Part shown: positions 21,780 to 29,529 of the stretch, one piece after another
Position numbering within the stretch: the first letter of the stretch is position 1
How the letters are laid out: the number at the start of each line of letters is the position of its first letter
Assembly (NCBI GenBank): GCA_038329895.1
Contig: JBBQNM010000018.1
Coordinates: forward strand, 1-36,450
Direction of reading: 5' to 3'
DNA: 36,450 nucleotides
Source: Mayfieldus sp038329895
GTDB lineage: Bacteria > Actinomycetota > Thermoleophilia > Solirubrobacterales > 70-9
Made by a program: the position numbers and the translations under genes
Notes under the pieces: generated by a model
What the model was told of the DNA's origin: nothing
Database searches by the model: none
The model's input: only the letters and a program-made list of their open reading frames with translations

Positions 21780-22450
21780 CCGAGCACCAGCTCGAGGTGC
21801 TGCGCGACGCAGAGGCCGCCGCGCTGCGCGGCGCTGAGCTGATCGCCGAGACGGCGGGTGAAGCAATCGCCGCCCGCGGGAGTTTCGCGTTGGCCGCGAG
21901 TGGGGGCACGGAGCCCTGGGAGATGTACCGGCAGCTGGCCGAGTTCGAAGTCGAGTGGGAGCGGGTCGAGGTGTTCCAGGTCGACGAGCGAGTCGCTCCG
22001 GATGGCGATCCCGACCGCAACTTCACCCACCTGCTCGAGAGCCTGCCCGAGCCGGCGCGCGCCAGGGTGCGCGCGATGCCGGTCACCGACGAAGACCTCG
22101 AGCGGGCGGCGGCTCGCTACGCGGAGCAGCTTCCGGACACACTCGACCTGGTCCACCTCGGCCTCGGTCCCGACGGCCACACCGCCTCGCTGGTCCCGCG
22201 CGATCCCGTGCTCGAGGTCGACGACCGGCGCGTCGCGATCACCAACCCTTACCACGGACATCGCCGCATGACCCTCACCTATCCCGAGCTCGAGAGGGCA
22301 CAGCGCGTCTTCTGGCTGATCACCGGCGAGGAAAAGCGCGACCCGCTGGGCTGGCTGATGTCGGGCGACCACTCGACCCCGGCCGGACGAGTCGACGCTC
22401 ATGAGTCGATCGTGATCGCCGACGAGGCCGCAGCCGGACAGATCGCCTAG
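21776..22450 (+). CDS. pgl: 6-phosphogluconolactonase
   Basis: 224 aa, GTG start overlapping the gnd stop (GTGA), with GAGGAAAAG upstream. It hydrolyses 6-phosphogluconolactone between the zwf and gnd steps. Family marks are ALAASGGTEPWEMYRQLA (phosphate loop), VEVFQVDERVAPDGDPDRNFTHL, and LDLVHLGLGPDGHTASLVP with the catalytic His in GPDGHTASL. The order gnd-pgl in one operon facing away from zwf places all three oxidative-branch enzymes together. Confidence 0.94.
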   Translation: MTEHQLEVLRDAEAAALRGAELIAETAGEAIAARGSFALAASGGTEPWEMYRQLAEFEVEWERVEVFQVDERVAPDGDPDRNFTHLLESLPEPARARVRAMPVTDEDLERAAARYAEQLPDTLDLVHLGLGPDGHTASLVPRDPVLEVDDRRVAITNPYHGHRRMTLTYPELERAQRVFWLITGEEKRDPLGWLMSGDHSTPAGRVDAHESIVIADEAAAGQIA

Positions 22451-22498
22451 CAGGGGCGTTTTGCCCAAACCGCCGGGCCGCGAAACGGTCGACCGCTG

Positions 22499-22750
22499 CT
22501 AGAAGCCGCGCCGCTCGCGGATCCGGTTCAGGGTGCGACGCCGGCGCGGGTCGCCGCCGCGCTTCGCCAGCTCGCTGGCGAAGCGCAGGTTGCGCACTAT
22601 GAAAATGGCCGTGAGGGCGCCCACCACAATGGTCACGCCGACCACCTGGGAGAGCGAGACGCCGGCCAGCGCGACGAAGAAGGCGTAGAGGACGATCGCG
22701 CCGGCGACGGCGATCCAAAAGGTTCGTGATCGCGAAGCCCGCGAACAGGA
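22499..22750 (-). pseudogene. Small membrane protein gene lacking a start codon
   Basis: The open frame 22750-22499 (minus) encodes about 83 residues, including FWIAVAGAIVLYAFFVALAG and a second hydrophobic stretch VVGVTIVVGALTAIFIV, then RNLRFASELAKRGGDP and a very basic end RRRTLNRIRERRGF. Two membrane spans with a positive tail look like a real small protein. Between the upstream stop (22751-22753) and the first span there is no ATG, GTG or TTG. I infer that a deletion removed its start and joined it, out of frame, to the methyltransferase gene upstream. A sequencing frameshift is the alternative. Confidence 0.55.
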
Positions 22751-23060
22751 TCAACACGGCCCGCGACCCCAGCAGCGCCGCCTCGCCCAGCAGCACGAAG
22801 CCGAGGGCGCTGATCATCGGATTGCGCACGCGCCGGTAGGGCCCGCTGACGACGAACCTACGCGGCGGGTCCCAGGGGGCGAGCGTGCCCTTCCCGACCG
22901 AGACGAAGAGACGGATCGTCTCGAGCCAGAGCCACAGCCCAACGCCGAGCAGGCAGAGTCCCGCGATGACCAGCAGGATCGACGCGGGCGCCGGCAGATC
23001 CCATCCGAAGTGGGCGCCGTATGCCCAAACGAGCAGAGCCGGTACGACGACCGCCACCAT
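22717..23060 (-). pseudogene. Truncated isoprenylcysteine-type carboxyl methyltransferase homologue
   Basis: About 115 recognisable residues from the ATG at 23060: spans VVVPALLVWAYGAH and LLVIAGLCLLGVGLWLWL, then GPYRRVRNPMISALGFVLLGEAALLGS, the cofactor-side motif GPY..VRNPM of the ICMT/PEMT-like membrane methyltransferases. The family's C-terminal block (a YEEP-like motif followed by an RFG..Y..Y pattern) is missing. After FAGFAITNL the frame runs into an Arg-rich read-through with no homology, antisense to pgl. The real end is near 22717, where the out-of-frame small membrane protein takes over. No clear Shine-Dalgarno. Confidence 0.65.
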
Positions 23061-23134
23061 GGCCGGCAGCAGGGCGATCGCGCGCAGCTGTCTTCTCCAC
23101 AGCGCCGTTGCCGTCGTTCGCTCCCGCTCTCTTC

Positions 23135-23797
23135 TCAGGCGATCGTCAATCGCTCGACCTCGCCGCCCCGGCCGATCAACACGTCGCTGACCATCGACGC
23201 CGGGAACAGGCCGTGGCCGCCGACGCCGGGCTCGGCCGACAGCCGTGCGGCCAGCTCGGCCGGGTCGCCGACCTCGCCGAAGAAGTCGGCGATCACGCCG
23301 CCGTCGGGACTTGAGGGAGCATCGCGGCGGCGCACCTCGCCAAGCTCGCCGAGCCGCGTCATCGTTGCGGAGAGCCCGAACTCGAACAGCTCCAACGGCA
23401 CTGGTGGCGCCAGCTCATCAGTCGGCTTGCTGGAGTCAGCGATCACCACGAAGCGCTCCGCCGTTGCGGCGACGATCTTCTCCCGAGTGTGCGCGCCGCC
23501 GCCGCCCTTGACCAACCATCCGTCGGGCGCGATCTGATCGGCGCCGTCGATCGCGATGTCGAGCCGGTCCAGCGCGTCGAATGGCTCCACCACCAGGCCC
23601 AGCTCGCGCCCCCGCTCCTCGGTCTCCACCGAGGTGGCGACGCAGCGCAGCTGCAGGCCGCGCTCGGCGAGCGGCGGAAGCAGGTAGGCGACAGTCGAGC
23701 CGGTGCCGAGGCCGACCGTCATCCCGTCCTCGACCAGCTCCGCGGCGGCTTCGGCCGCGAGTCGCTTCTCGGTCTCGACGTTGGTTTGATCGGTCAC
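23135..23797 (-). CDS. rpiA: Ribose-5-phosphate isomerase A
   Basis: 220 aa, GTG start. It interconverts ribulose-5-phosphate and ribose-5-phosphate. GLGTGSTVAYLL (29-40) is the phosphate loop, DGADQI (84-89) holds the catalytic acid region, and KGGGGAHTREK (97-107) carries the conserved Lys and Glu. Length is normal for RpiA. TAGATT lies 9 nt before the GTG, so it may be leaderless. It diverges from tkt with only 44 bp between the start codons, so their promoters must overlap. Confidence 0.95.
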   Translation of the reverse strand: MTDQTNVETEKRLAAEAAAELVEDGMTVGLGTGSTVAYLLPPLAERGLQLRCVATSVETEERGRELGLVVEPFDALDRLDIAIDGADQIAPDGWLVKGGGGAHTREKIVAATAERFVVIADSSKPTDELAPPVPLELFEFGLSATMTRLGELGEVRRRDAPSSPDGGVIADFFGEVGDPAELAARLSAEPGVGGHGLFPASMVSDVLIGRGGEVERLTIA

Positions 23798-23806
23798 GTA
23801 CTCGGG

Positions 23807-23812
23807 AATCTA
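23807..23812 (-). promoter_or_regulatory. -10 box of rpiA
   Basis: TAGATT (minus strand), 9 nt before the GTG at 23797, in the 44-bp gap to tkt; TAGGAT at 23825-23830 may serve tkt on the other strand. Confidence 0.3.
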
Positions 23813-23841
23813 TTCAGCGATCATTAGGATCGGAGCCAGGC

Positions 23842-25902
23842 ATGGAAGTAGCTGCAGCGCCGAAGACCGACATCGACACCCTCTGCATCAACACGATCCG
23901 CACGCTGTCGATCGACGCGATCCAGAAGGCCAATTCGGGCCACCCCGGCACGCCGATGGCGCTGGCGCCGATGGCCTACACGCTGTGGCAGCGCTTCCTG
24001 CGCTTCGACCCCGCCGACCCGATCTGGCCAAACCGCGATCGCTTCGTGCTCTCGGTCGGGCACGCCTCGATGCTGCTCTACTCGCTGCTTCATCTGACCG
24101 GGGTGCGGGCCGTCGACCCCGACTACGAGACGCTCGGCGAGCCGAGCGTCAGCCTCGACGACATCAAGTCGTTCCGCCAGCTCGACTCGCATGCGCCAGG
24201 TCATCCCGAGTACCACCTCACCTCCGGGGTCGAGACGACCACCGGCCCGCTCGGCCAGGGCATCGCCACCTCGGTCGGGATGGCAATCGCCGGCCAGTGG
24301 GAGGCGGCGCACTTCAATCGGCCCGGCTTTCAGATGTTCGACTTCGACGTCTACGCGGTCTGCGGCGACGGGGACATGATGGAGGGGGTCTCGAGCGAGG
24401 CCGCGTCGCTGGCGGGACACCAGCAGCTCGACAACCTCTGCTGGATCTACGACAACAACCACATCTCGATCGACGGCCACACCGAGATCACCTACACCGA
24501 CGACGTCGCGGCCCGCTTCATGGGGTACGGATGGAACGTGACCAGAGTCGGCGATGCCAACGACCTCGAGCTGCTCACCCGCGCCTTCGAGACCTTCCGC
24601 GAGGAGCGCGACCGCCCGACCCTGATCATCGTCGACAGCCACATCGGCTACGGGTCGCCGCACAAGCAGGACACCGCTGAGGCGCACGGCGAGCCCCTGG
24701 GCGAGGAGGAGGTGCGCGAGACCAAGCGCGCCTACGGCTGGCCCGAGGACGCCGAGTTCCTGGTCCCCGACGGGGTCTACGAGCATTTCGCGGGCGGCAT
24801 CGGGGAGCGTGGCGATCGCCTGCGCAAGGAGTGGGGGCGGCTCCAGGTCAGCTTCCACCGCGAGTACGAGACCCTGGCCGACGGGATCGACCAGATGCAG
24901 CACCGAGAGCTTCCGGACGGCTGGGACAACGACATTCCGAGCTTCGACGCCGACCCGAAGGGTCTGGCCACTCGCAAGTCATCCAACAAGGTGCTGAACG
25001 CGATCGCGCCGCGGGTGCCGTGGCTGGTCAGTGGCTCGGCCGACCTCACTGGCTCGGCCTCGAGCAGCCTCGACGTCGAGGACGCCGGGACCTTCTCGCC
25101 CGAGGACCGCGGCGGCCGCGAGCTTCACTACGGGATCCGCGAGCACGAGTCGGCGGCGATCTCGAACGGCCTCTCGCTGAGCAAGCTGCGCCCGGTCTGG
25201 TCCACGTATCTGATCTTCTCCGACTACGCGCGGCCCGCGATCCGCCTTTCGGCGTTGATGGCGCTGCCGGTCGTGCACTGGTTCACCCACGACTCGATCG
25301 GCCTTGGCGAGGACGGGCCGACGCACCAGCCGGTCGAGCAGCTCGCCTCACTTCGAGCGATGCCCGGTCTCAACGTGATTCGCCCCTGCGACGGCAACGA
25401 GGTCGCCGAAGCGTGGCGGGTGATCATGCAACAGCGCCACCAGCCGACGGCGCTGGTGCTGACCCGTCAGGACGTGCCGACCCTGGACCGAACCCGTTTC
25501 GCCTCCGCGGAAGGGCTGACGCGCGGTGGCTACGTACTGGCCGACTGCGAAGGAGATCCGGAGGTGATCCTGATCGGGACCGGCAGCGAGGTGCACCTCG
25601 CCGTCAATGCTTACGAGGACCTCCTCGCCGACGGGGTTCGCGCTCGGGTGGTGAGCCTGCCCTCCTGGTACCTGTTCGACAACGAGTCCCCCGAATATCG
25701 GGAGAGTGTGCTTCCGGAGGCAGTGCAGGCGCGGGTCGCGGTCGAGCAGGCTTCGACCCTGGGCTGGGATCGCTACGTGGGCCCACAGGGCAAGATCGTC
25801 GGCATGCACACCTTCGGTGCCTCGGCGCCGCTTACCGAGCTGCAGCGAAAATTCGGCTTCACCCCCGAGGGAGTCGTGGAAGCGGCACGGGAGCTTCTGT
25901 GA
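23842..25902 (+). CDS. tkt: Transketolase
   Basis: 686 aa. It moves two-carbon units between sugar phosphates with thiamine diphosphate. ANSGHPGTPMALAP (30-43) holds the active-site His. G175-D-G177 begins the ThDP/Mg motif, which runs through NNHISIDGHT. REHESAAISNGLSLS and FTHDSIGLGEDGPTHQP belong to the pyrimidine domain. The ATG at 23842 has GGAG upstream and begins 22 residues before the first conserved block. It leads the operon tkt-tal-pgi and overlaps tal by 4 nt. Confidence 0.96.
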   Translation: MEVAAAPKTDIDTLCINTIRTLSIDAIQKANSGHPGTPMALAPMAYTLWQRFLRFDPADPIWPNRDRFVLSVGHASMLLYSLLHLTGVRAVDPDYETLGEPSVSLDDIKSFRQLDSHAPGHPEYHLTSGVETTTGPLGQGIATSVGMAIAGQWEAAHFNRPGFQMFDFDVYAVCGDGDMMEGVSSEAASLAGHQQLDNLCWIYDNNHISIDGHTEITYTDDVAARFMGYGWNVTRVGDANDLELLTRAFETFREERDRPTLIIVDSHIGYGSPHKQDTAEAHGEPLGEEEVRETKRAYGWPEDAEFLVPDGVYEHFAGGIGERGDRLRKEWGRLQVSFHREYETLADGIDQMQHRELPDGWDNDIPSFDADPKGLATRKSSNKVLNAIAPRVPWLVSGSADLTGSASSSLDVEDAGTFSPEDRGGRELHYGIREHESAAISNGLSLSKLRPVWSTYLIFSDYARPAIRLSALMALPVVHWFTHDSIGLGEDGPTHQPVEQLASLRAMPGLNVIRPCDGNEVAEAWRVIMQQRHQPTALVLTRQDVPTLDRTRFASAEGLTRGGYVLADCEGDPEVILIGTGSEVHLAVNAYEDLLADGVRARVVSLPSWYLFDNESPEYRESVLPEAVQARVAVEQASTLGWDRYVGPQGKIVGMHTFGASAPLTELQRKFGFTPEGVVEAARELL

Positions 25903-26987
25903 GCGGCGATCGGAATCCGACACGGGAGCTGCACGAGCTGGGCCAGAGCCTCTGGGTCGACAACATCGACCGCGACATGCTGGCGAGCGGCAAGCTGCGC
26001 AACTACATAGACGAGCTGTCGGTCACCGGGCTTACCTCCAACCCGACGATCTTCGACAACGCGATCGGCTCCGGGTCCGCCTACGACGACTCGATCCGCG
26101 CCCTGCACGAGCAGGGACGCTCGGGTGAGGACCTGTTCTTCGAGCTGGCGCTGGAGGACCTGCGCGAGGCCGCGGACCTGTTCGTCGCCGTCCACGAGCG
26201 CACCGACAGCGTCGATGGGTGGGTCTCGCTAGAGGTCTCGCCGCTTATCGCCGACGACTCCGACGCGACGATCGAGCAGGCCGAGCGGCTGCACAACGAC
26301 TCGAGGCGCAACAACATCTTCATCAAGATTCCCGGCACGATGGCGGGGGCCAAGGCGATCGAGGAGTCGATCCACGCGGCGATCCCGATCAACGTGACGC
26401 TGCTGTTCTCGACCGAGCAGTACGTTGCCGCCGCCGAGGCCTACATGCGCGCAATCGAGAGGCGAATCGAAGACGGAGACGACCCCGACGTGCCGTCGGT
26501 CGCGTCCCTGTTCATCAGCCGCTGGGACAAAGCGGTGATCGACGAGGTTCCAGATTCTCTGCGAGGGAAGCTCGGGATCGCGGTCGCCAAGCGCACCTAC
26601 CGCGCCTATCGCGAGCTGCACGACTCCGACCGCTGGCAGCGGCTGGAGAACGAGGGGGCGCGGCCGCAGCGCCTGCTCTGGGCCAGCACCGGCACCAAGG
26701 ACCCCGAGGCCTCCGACGTTCTCTACGTCGAAGGGCTCGCGGCGCCGTTGACGATCAACACGATGCCCGACAAAACGCTGCTTGCCTTTGCCGACCACGG
26801 CCAGGTTCGCGAGCCGCTGCCCCCCGACGGCGGCGACGCCGAAGAGGTGCTGGCCGCGTTCAACGAGGCCGGGATCGACACCGACGCTCTCGCCACCCGC
26901 CTCCAGAAGGAGGGCGCCGAGACATTCGTCAAGTCCTGGAACGACCTGCTCGAGACGGTCGGGCGCAAGCTCGAAGCGGTCGCCTGA
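25899..26987 (+). CDS. tal: Transaldolase
   Basis: 362 aa, GTG start inside the tkt stop (GTGA) with GGGAG upstream. It transfers a dihydroxyacetone unit between sugar phosphates. LSVTGLTSNPTIFDNAI is the N-terminal signature, and K143 in NIFIKIPGT forms the Schiff base. INVTLLFSTEQY, VASLFISRWDKAVID and WASTGTKDPEASDVLYVEGL are typical of the long actinobacterial and cyanobacterial transaldolases. The C-terminal part (EEVLAAFNEAGIDTDALATRLQ) is complete. Confidence 0.96.
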   Translation: MSGDRNPTRELHELGQSLWVDNIDRDMLASGKLRNYIDELSVTGLTSNPTIFDNAIGSGSAYDDSIRALHEQGRSGEDLFFELALEDLREAADLFVAVHERTDSVDGWVSLEVSPLIADDSDATIEQAERLHNDSRRNNIFIKIPGTMAGAKAIEESIHAAIPINVTLLFSTEQYVAAAEAYMRAIERRIEDGDDPDVPSVASLFISRWDKAVIDEVPDSLRGKLGIAVAKRTYRAYRELHDSDRWQRLENEGARPQRLLWASTGTKDPEASDVLYVEGLAAPLTINTMPDKTLLAFADHGQVREPLPPDGGDAEEVLAAFNEAGIDTDALATRLQKEGAETFVKSWNDLLETVGRKLEAVA

Positions 26988-27020
26988 TTGACCTCTCCCG
27001 GGCCGCCCTGAGGAGCGCGG

Positions 27021-28664
27021 ATGGCGCAGGAGAAGATCGCACCGCTCAGAGAGCGCCCGGCGTGGCGGGAGCTGGAGCGCGATTACGCCCAGGTCAAGTC
27101 TCGCCACCTGCGCGACCTGTTCGCCGAGGACCCGGCGCGGGGGACGCGAATGGTCGCCGAAGCCGCCGGGCTCTACCTCGACTACTCCAAGAACCGGGTC
27201 GACGACGAGACGCTCTCGCTGCTGTTCCAGCTGGCGGAGCAGTCGGGCCTCGCCGAGCGCCGCGAGGCGATGTTCGGCGGCGAGCGCATCAACGTCTCGG
27301 AGAATCGCTCGGTGCTGCACGTGGCGCTGCGGATGCCGCGCGATCGCTCACTGGTCGTCGACGGCGTCGACGTCGTCAAGGAAGTCCACGAGGTGCTCGA
27401 CCGGATGAGCGACTTCTGCGAGCGGGTGCGGGGCGGCGAGTGGCGCGGCCATAGCGGCAAGCCGATCCGCAACGTGATCAACATCGGCATCGGCGGCTCG
27501 GACCTCGGGCCGGTGATGGCCTACGAGGCCCTTCGCCACTACTCAAAGCGCGAGATGAGCTTCCGCTTCGTCTCCAACGTCGACGGCACCGACTTCGCCG
27601 AGGCGACCCGCGACCTCGACCCGGCGGAGACCCTGTTCATCGTCTCCTCGAAGACCTTCACGACGCTGGAGACGATGACCAACGCGCATACCGCCCGGGC
27701 CTGGGTCGTTGAGGCGCTGGGCGACGAAGACGCGATCGCGAAGCACTTCGTCGCCGTCTCCACCAACGCCGAGGAGGTGACTGCTTTCGGGATCGAGGCA
27801 GAGAACATGTTCGGCTTCTGGGAATGGGTGGGGGGCCGCTACTCGATGGACTCGGCGATCGGCCTATCCACCATGGTCGCGATCGGACCCGAGAGCTTCC
27901 GCGAGATGCTGGCCGGCTTTCACGCCATGGACGAGCACTTCCTCGAGACCCCCATCGAGCGCAACCTGCCGGCGCTGATGGGCCTGCTGGCGGTCTGGTA
28001 CGGAGACTTCTTCGGCGCGCAGACGGTCGCCGTGCTGCCCTACGAGCAGTACCTGAAGCGCTTCCCGGCCTATCTGCAGCAGCTGACCATGGAGTCCAAC
28101 GGCAAGCACGTGACCCTCGACGGCACCGGAGTGGATTACGAGACCGGCGCGATCTACTGGGGTGAGCCGGGGACCAACGGCCAGCACTCCTTCTACCAGC
28201 TCATCCACCAGGGGACGAAGCTGATCCCCTGCGACTTCATCGGCTTTCATCAGAGCCTCAACCCGCTCGGCGAGCACCACGACCTGCTGGTCGCCAACGT
28301 GTTCGCGCAGACCGAGGCGCTCGCCTTCGGCAAGACCCCGGAACAGGTGCGCGAGGAGGGAACCTCGGAGGAGCTGGCGCCGCATCGGGTCTTCGAGGGC
28401 AATCGTCCCTCGAACACGATCCTCGCCGAGCGCCTCACCCCCGAGATGCTGGGTACGCTTGTGGCGCTGTACGAGCACAGCGTCTTCACCCAGGGGACCG
28501 TGTGGTCAATCGACTCCTTCGACCAGTGGGGCGTCGAGCTGGGCAAAGCGCTGGCGAAGCGGATCGTGCCCGAGCTGCAGGCCGACGAAGAATCGCCGCT
28601 CGACCACGACAGCTCGACCAGCGAGCTGATCCGTCGCTACCGGGCGGCGCGGGAAAGAAGCTGA
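27021..28664 (+). CDS. pgi: Glucose-6-phosphate isomerase
   Basis: 547 aa, full length. It interconverts glucose-6-phosphate and fructose-6-phosphate and closes the loop from transketolase/transaldolase products back to zwf. Signatures: NIGIGGSDLGPVMAYEAL (154-171), SSKTFTTLETMTNA, WVGGRYSMDSAIG, MESNGKHV and FHQSLNPLGEHHDLLVANVFAQTEALAFGK with the C-terminal active-site Lys. The ATG has GAGGAG 6 nt upstream; the gene begins 33 bp after tal and is the last of the operon. A repeat hairpin pair begins just after its stop. Confidence 0.96.
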   Translation: MAQEKIAPLRERPAWRELERDYAQVKSRHLRDLFAEDPARGTRMVAEAAGLYLDYSKNRVDDETLSLLFQLAEQSGLAERREAMFGGERINVSENRSVLHVALRMPRDRSLVVDGVDVVKEVHEVLDRMSDFCERVRGGEWRGHSGKPIRNVINIGIGGSDLGPVMAYEALRHYSKREMSFRFVSNVDGTDFAEATRDLDPAETLFIVSSKTFTTLETMTNAHTARAWVVEALGDEDAIAKHFVAVSTNAEEVTAFGIEAENMFGFWEWVGGRYSMDSAIGLSTMVAIGPESFREMLAGFHAMDEHFLETPIERNLPALMGLLAVWYGDFFGAQTVAVLPYEQYLKRFPAYLQQLTMESNGKHVTLDGTGVDYETGAIYWGEPGTNGQHSFYQLIHQGTKLIPCDFIGFHQSLNPLGEHHDLLVANVFAQTEALAFGKTPEQVREEGTSEELAPHRVFEGNRPSNTILAERLTPEMLGTLVALYEHSVFTQGTVWSIDSFDQWGVELGKALAKRIVPELQADEESPLDHDSSTSELIRRYRAARERS

Positions 28665-28668
28665 ATCA

Positions 28669-28725
28669 CTTGCGGCCGGCTTCGCCGGCCTGACATGCCA
28701 CTGCCGTGACACCTTGTGTCACGGC
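28669..28725. repeat. Paired-hairpin repeat between convergent pgi and phosphatase genes
   Basis: Hairpin 1 at 28674-28690 (GGCCGGC-TTC-GCCGGCC), spacer TGACATGCCACT, hairpin 2 at 28703-28725 (GCCGTGACAC-CTT-GTGTCACGGC, perfect 10-bp arms). Hairpin 2 has quite different arm bases from the copies at 20730 and 29503 but full pairing. The unit fills the gap and abuts the phosphatase stop codon, so it may end transcription from both sides. Confidence 0.8.
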
Positions 28726-29304
28726 CTAGAACACCAGGGCGTTCCAGCACCTGACCACCGCCGTCTCCCGCTCCCAGCCCAGGGCCGAGAGGGTGCCGGT
28801 CGACAGCGCGAGCAGGGCGCCGGACTGCGGCTCTAGACCAAGCCAGCGAGCGGCGAGCACCCGCAGCACGTGCCCGTGCGCGAACAGCGCGACGTCAGCG
28901 TCGGCTTGGCGAAACTCGGCAACGAGCGGATCCACGCGCGCGCCGACGTCGGCGGCAGTCTCGCCCCCCGGGCAGCCGTTGTGCCACAGCACCCACCCCG
29001 GCCGGTGCTCGCGGATCTGCTGCGTTGTCAGCCCCTCGTACTCGCCGTAGTCCCACTCGAGCAGCGCCCCGCTGCGCTCGGCACCGTCTCCGAGCCCAGC
29101 CAGGCTGCACGTCTCGACCGCGCGCGAGAGCGGGCTGGTGATGACGCGGTCGAAGTTGCGGCCCTCGAGCCCCCGGCGCAGCAATCGCGCCTGCTGACGG
29201 CCGTGCTCGGTCAGCTCGACGTCGGTTTGCCCGGTGTGCCGCATCGTGCGGCTCCATTCCGTCTCCCCGTGGCGGGCCAGCCAGATCTCGGGGCGAGCCG
29301 GCAC
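28726..29304 (-). CDS. Histidine phosphatase family protein (phosphoglycerate mutase-like)
   Basis: 192 aa, GTG start with GAGAGG upstream. The phospho-acceptor motif is LARHGETEWS with H12, the second catalytic His lies in LFAHGHVLR, and Arg in ITSPLSRAVET completes the pocket. LEWDYGEYEGLTTQQI with the acid base Glu is typical of broad phosphatases of the GpmB/CobC/SixA kind rather than true cofactor-dependent mutases. Next to the sugar-phosphate cluster a sugar-phosphatase role is plausible but unproven. It converges with pgi. Confidence 0.9.
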   Translation of the reverse strand: MPARPEIWLARHGETEWSRTMRHTGQTDVELTEHGRQQARLLRRGLEGRNFDRVITSPLSRAVETCSLAGLGDGAERSGALLEWDYGEYEGLTTQQIREHRPGWVLWHNGCPGGETAADVGARVDPLVAEFRQADADVALFAHGHVLRVLAARWLGLEPQSGALLALSTGTLSALGWERETAVVRCWNALVF

Positions 29305-29374
29305 TAGTGGGGCCTCTCACGACGTTGGACCGGAAATGACGGCCCCAGTTCGCCGCCATGCTGCGTCCTCGGTC

Positions 29375-29399
29375 GGCCGAATGGCGTTGCCATTCGGCC
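29375..29399. repeat. 11-bp perfect hairpin upstream of the phosphatase gene
   Basis: GGCCGAATGGC-GTT-GCCATTCGGCC lies 71 bp before the phosphatase start. Read on the minus strand, GCAAGGACG stands 6 nt before it; the same 9 bases stand before the hairpin at 20667-20689. It may be a diverged member of the repeat family. Confidence 0.5.
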
Positions 29400-29471
29400 T
29401 CCCTGCGTCCTTGCCTGACGGCGCCTGGTCCTCGTCATTCCCTGGCCCACGTCATGAGACACCCCACACAA

Positions 29472-29525
29472 TTTGCGGCGGCTTCGCCGCCTGACATGTC
29501 AGTGTCCCGGCGCAACGCCGCGGCA
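29472..29525. repeat. Paired-hairpin repeat upstream of phosphatase gene
   Basis: Hairpin 1 at 29477-29491 (GGCGGC-TTC-GCCGCC), spacer TGACATGTCAG, hairpin 2 at 29503-29525 around CAA. In hairpin 2 one C-C mismatch and one T-G wobble break the arms, so this copy is decaying. It ends 4 bp before the stop of the large membrane protein gene. Confidence 0.75.
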
Positions 29526-29529
29526 AACA

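Noticed and set aside
22451..22498. GGGC-GTTTT-GCCC as an intrinsic terminator after pgl
   Set aside because: Only 4 bp of stem and no T run downstream.
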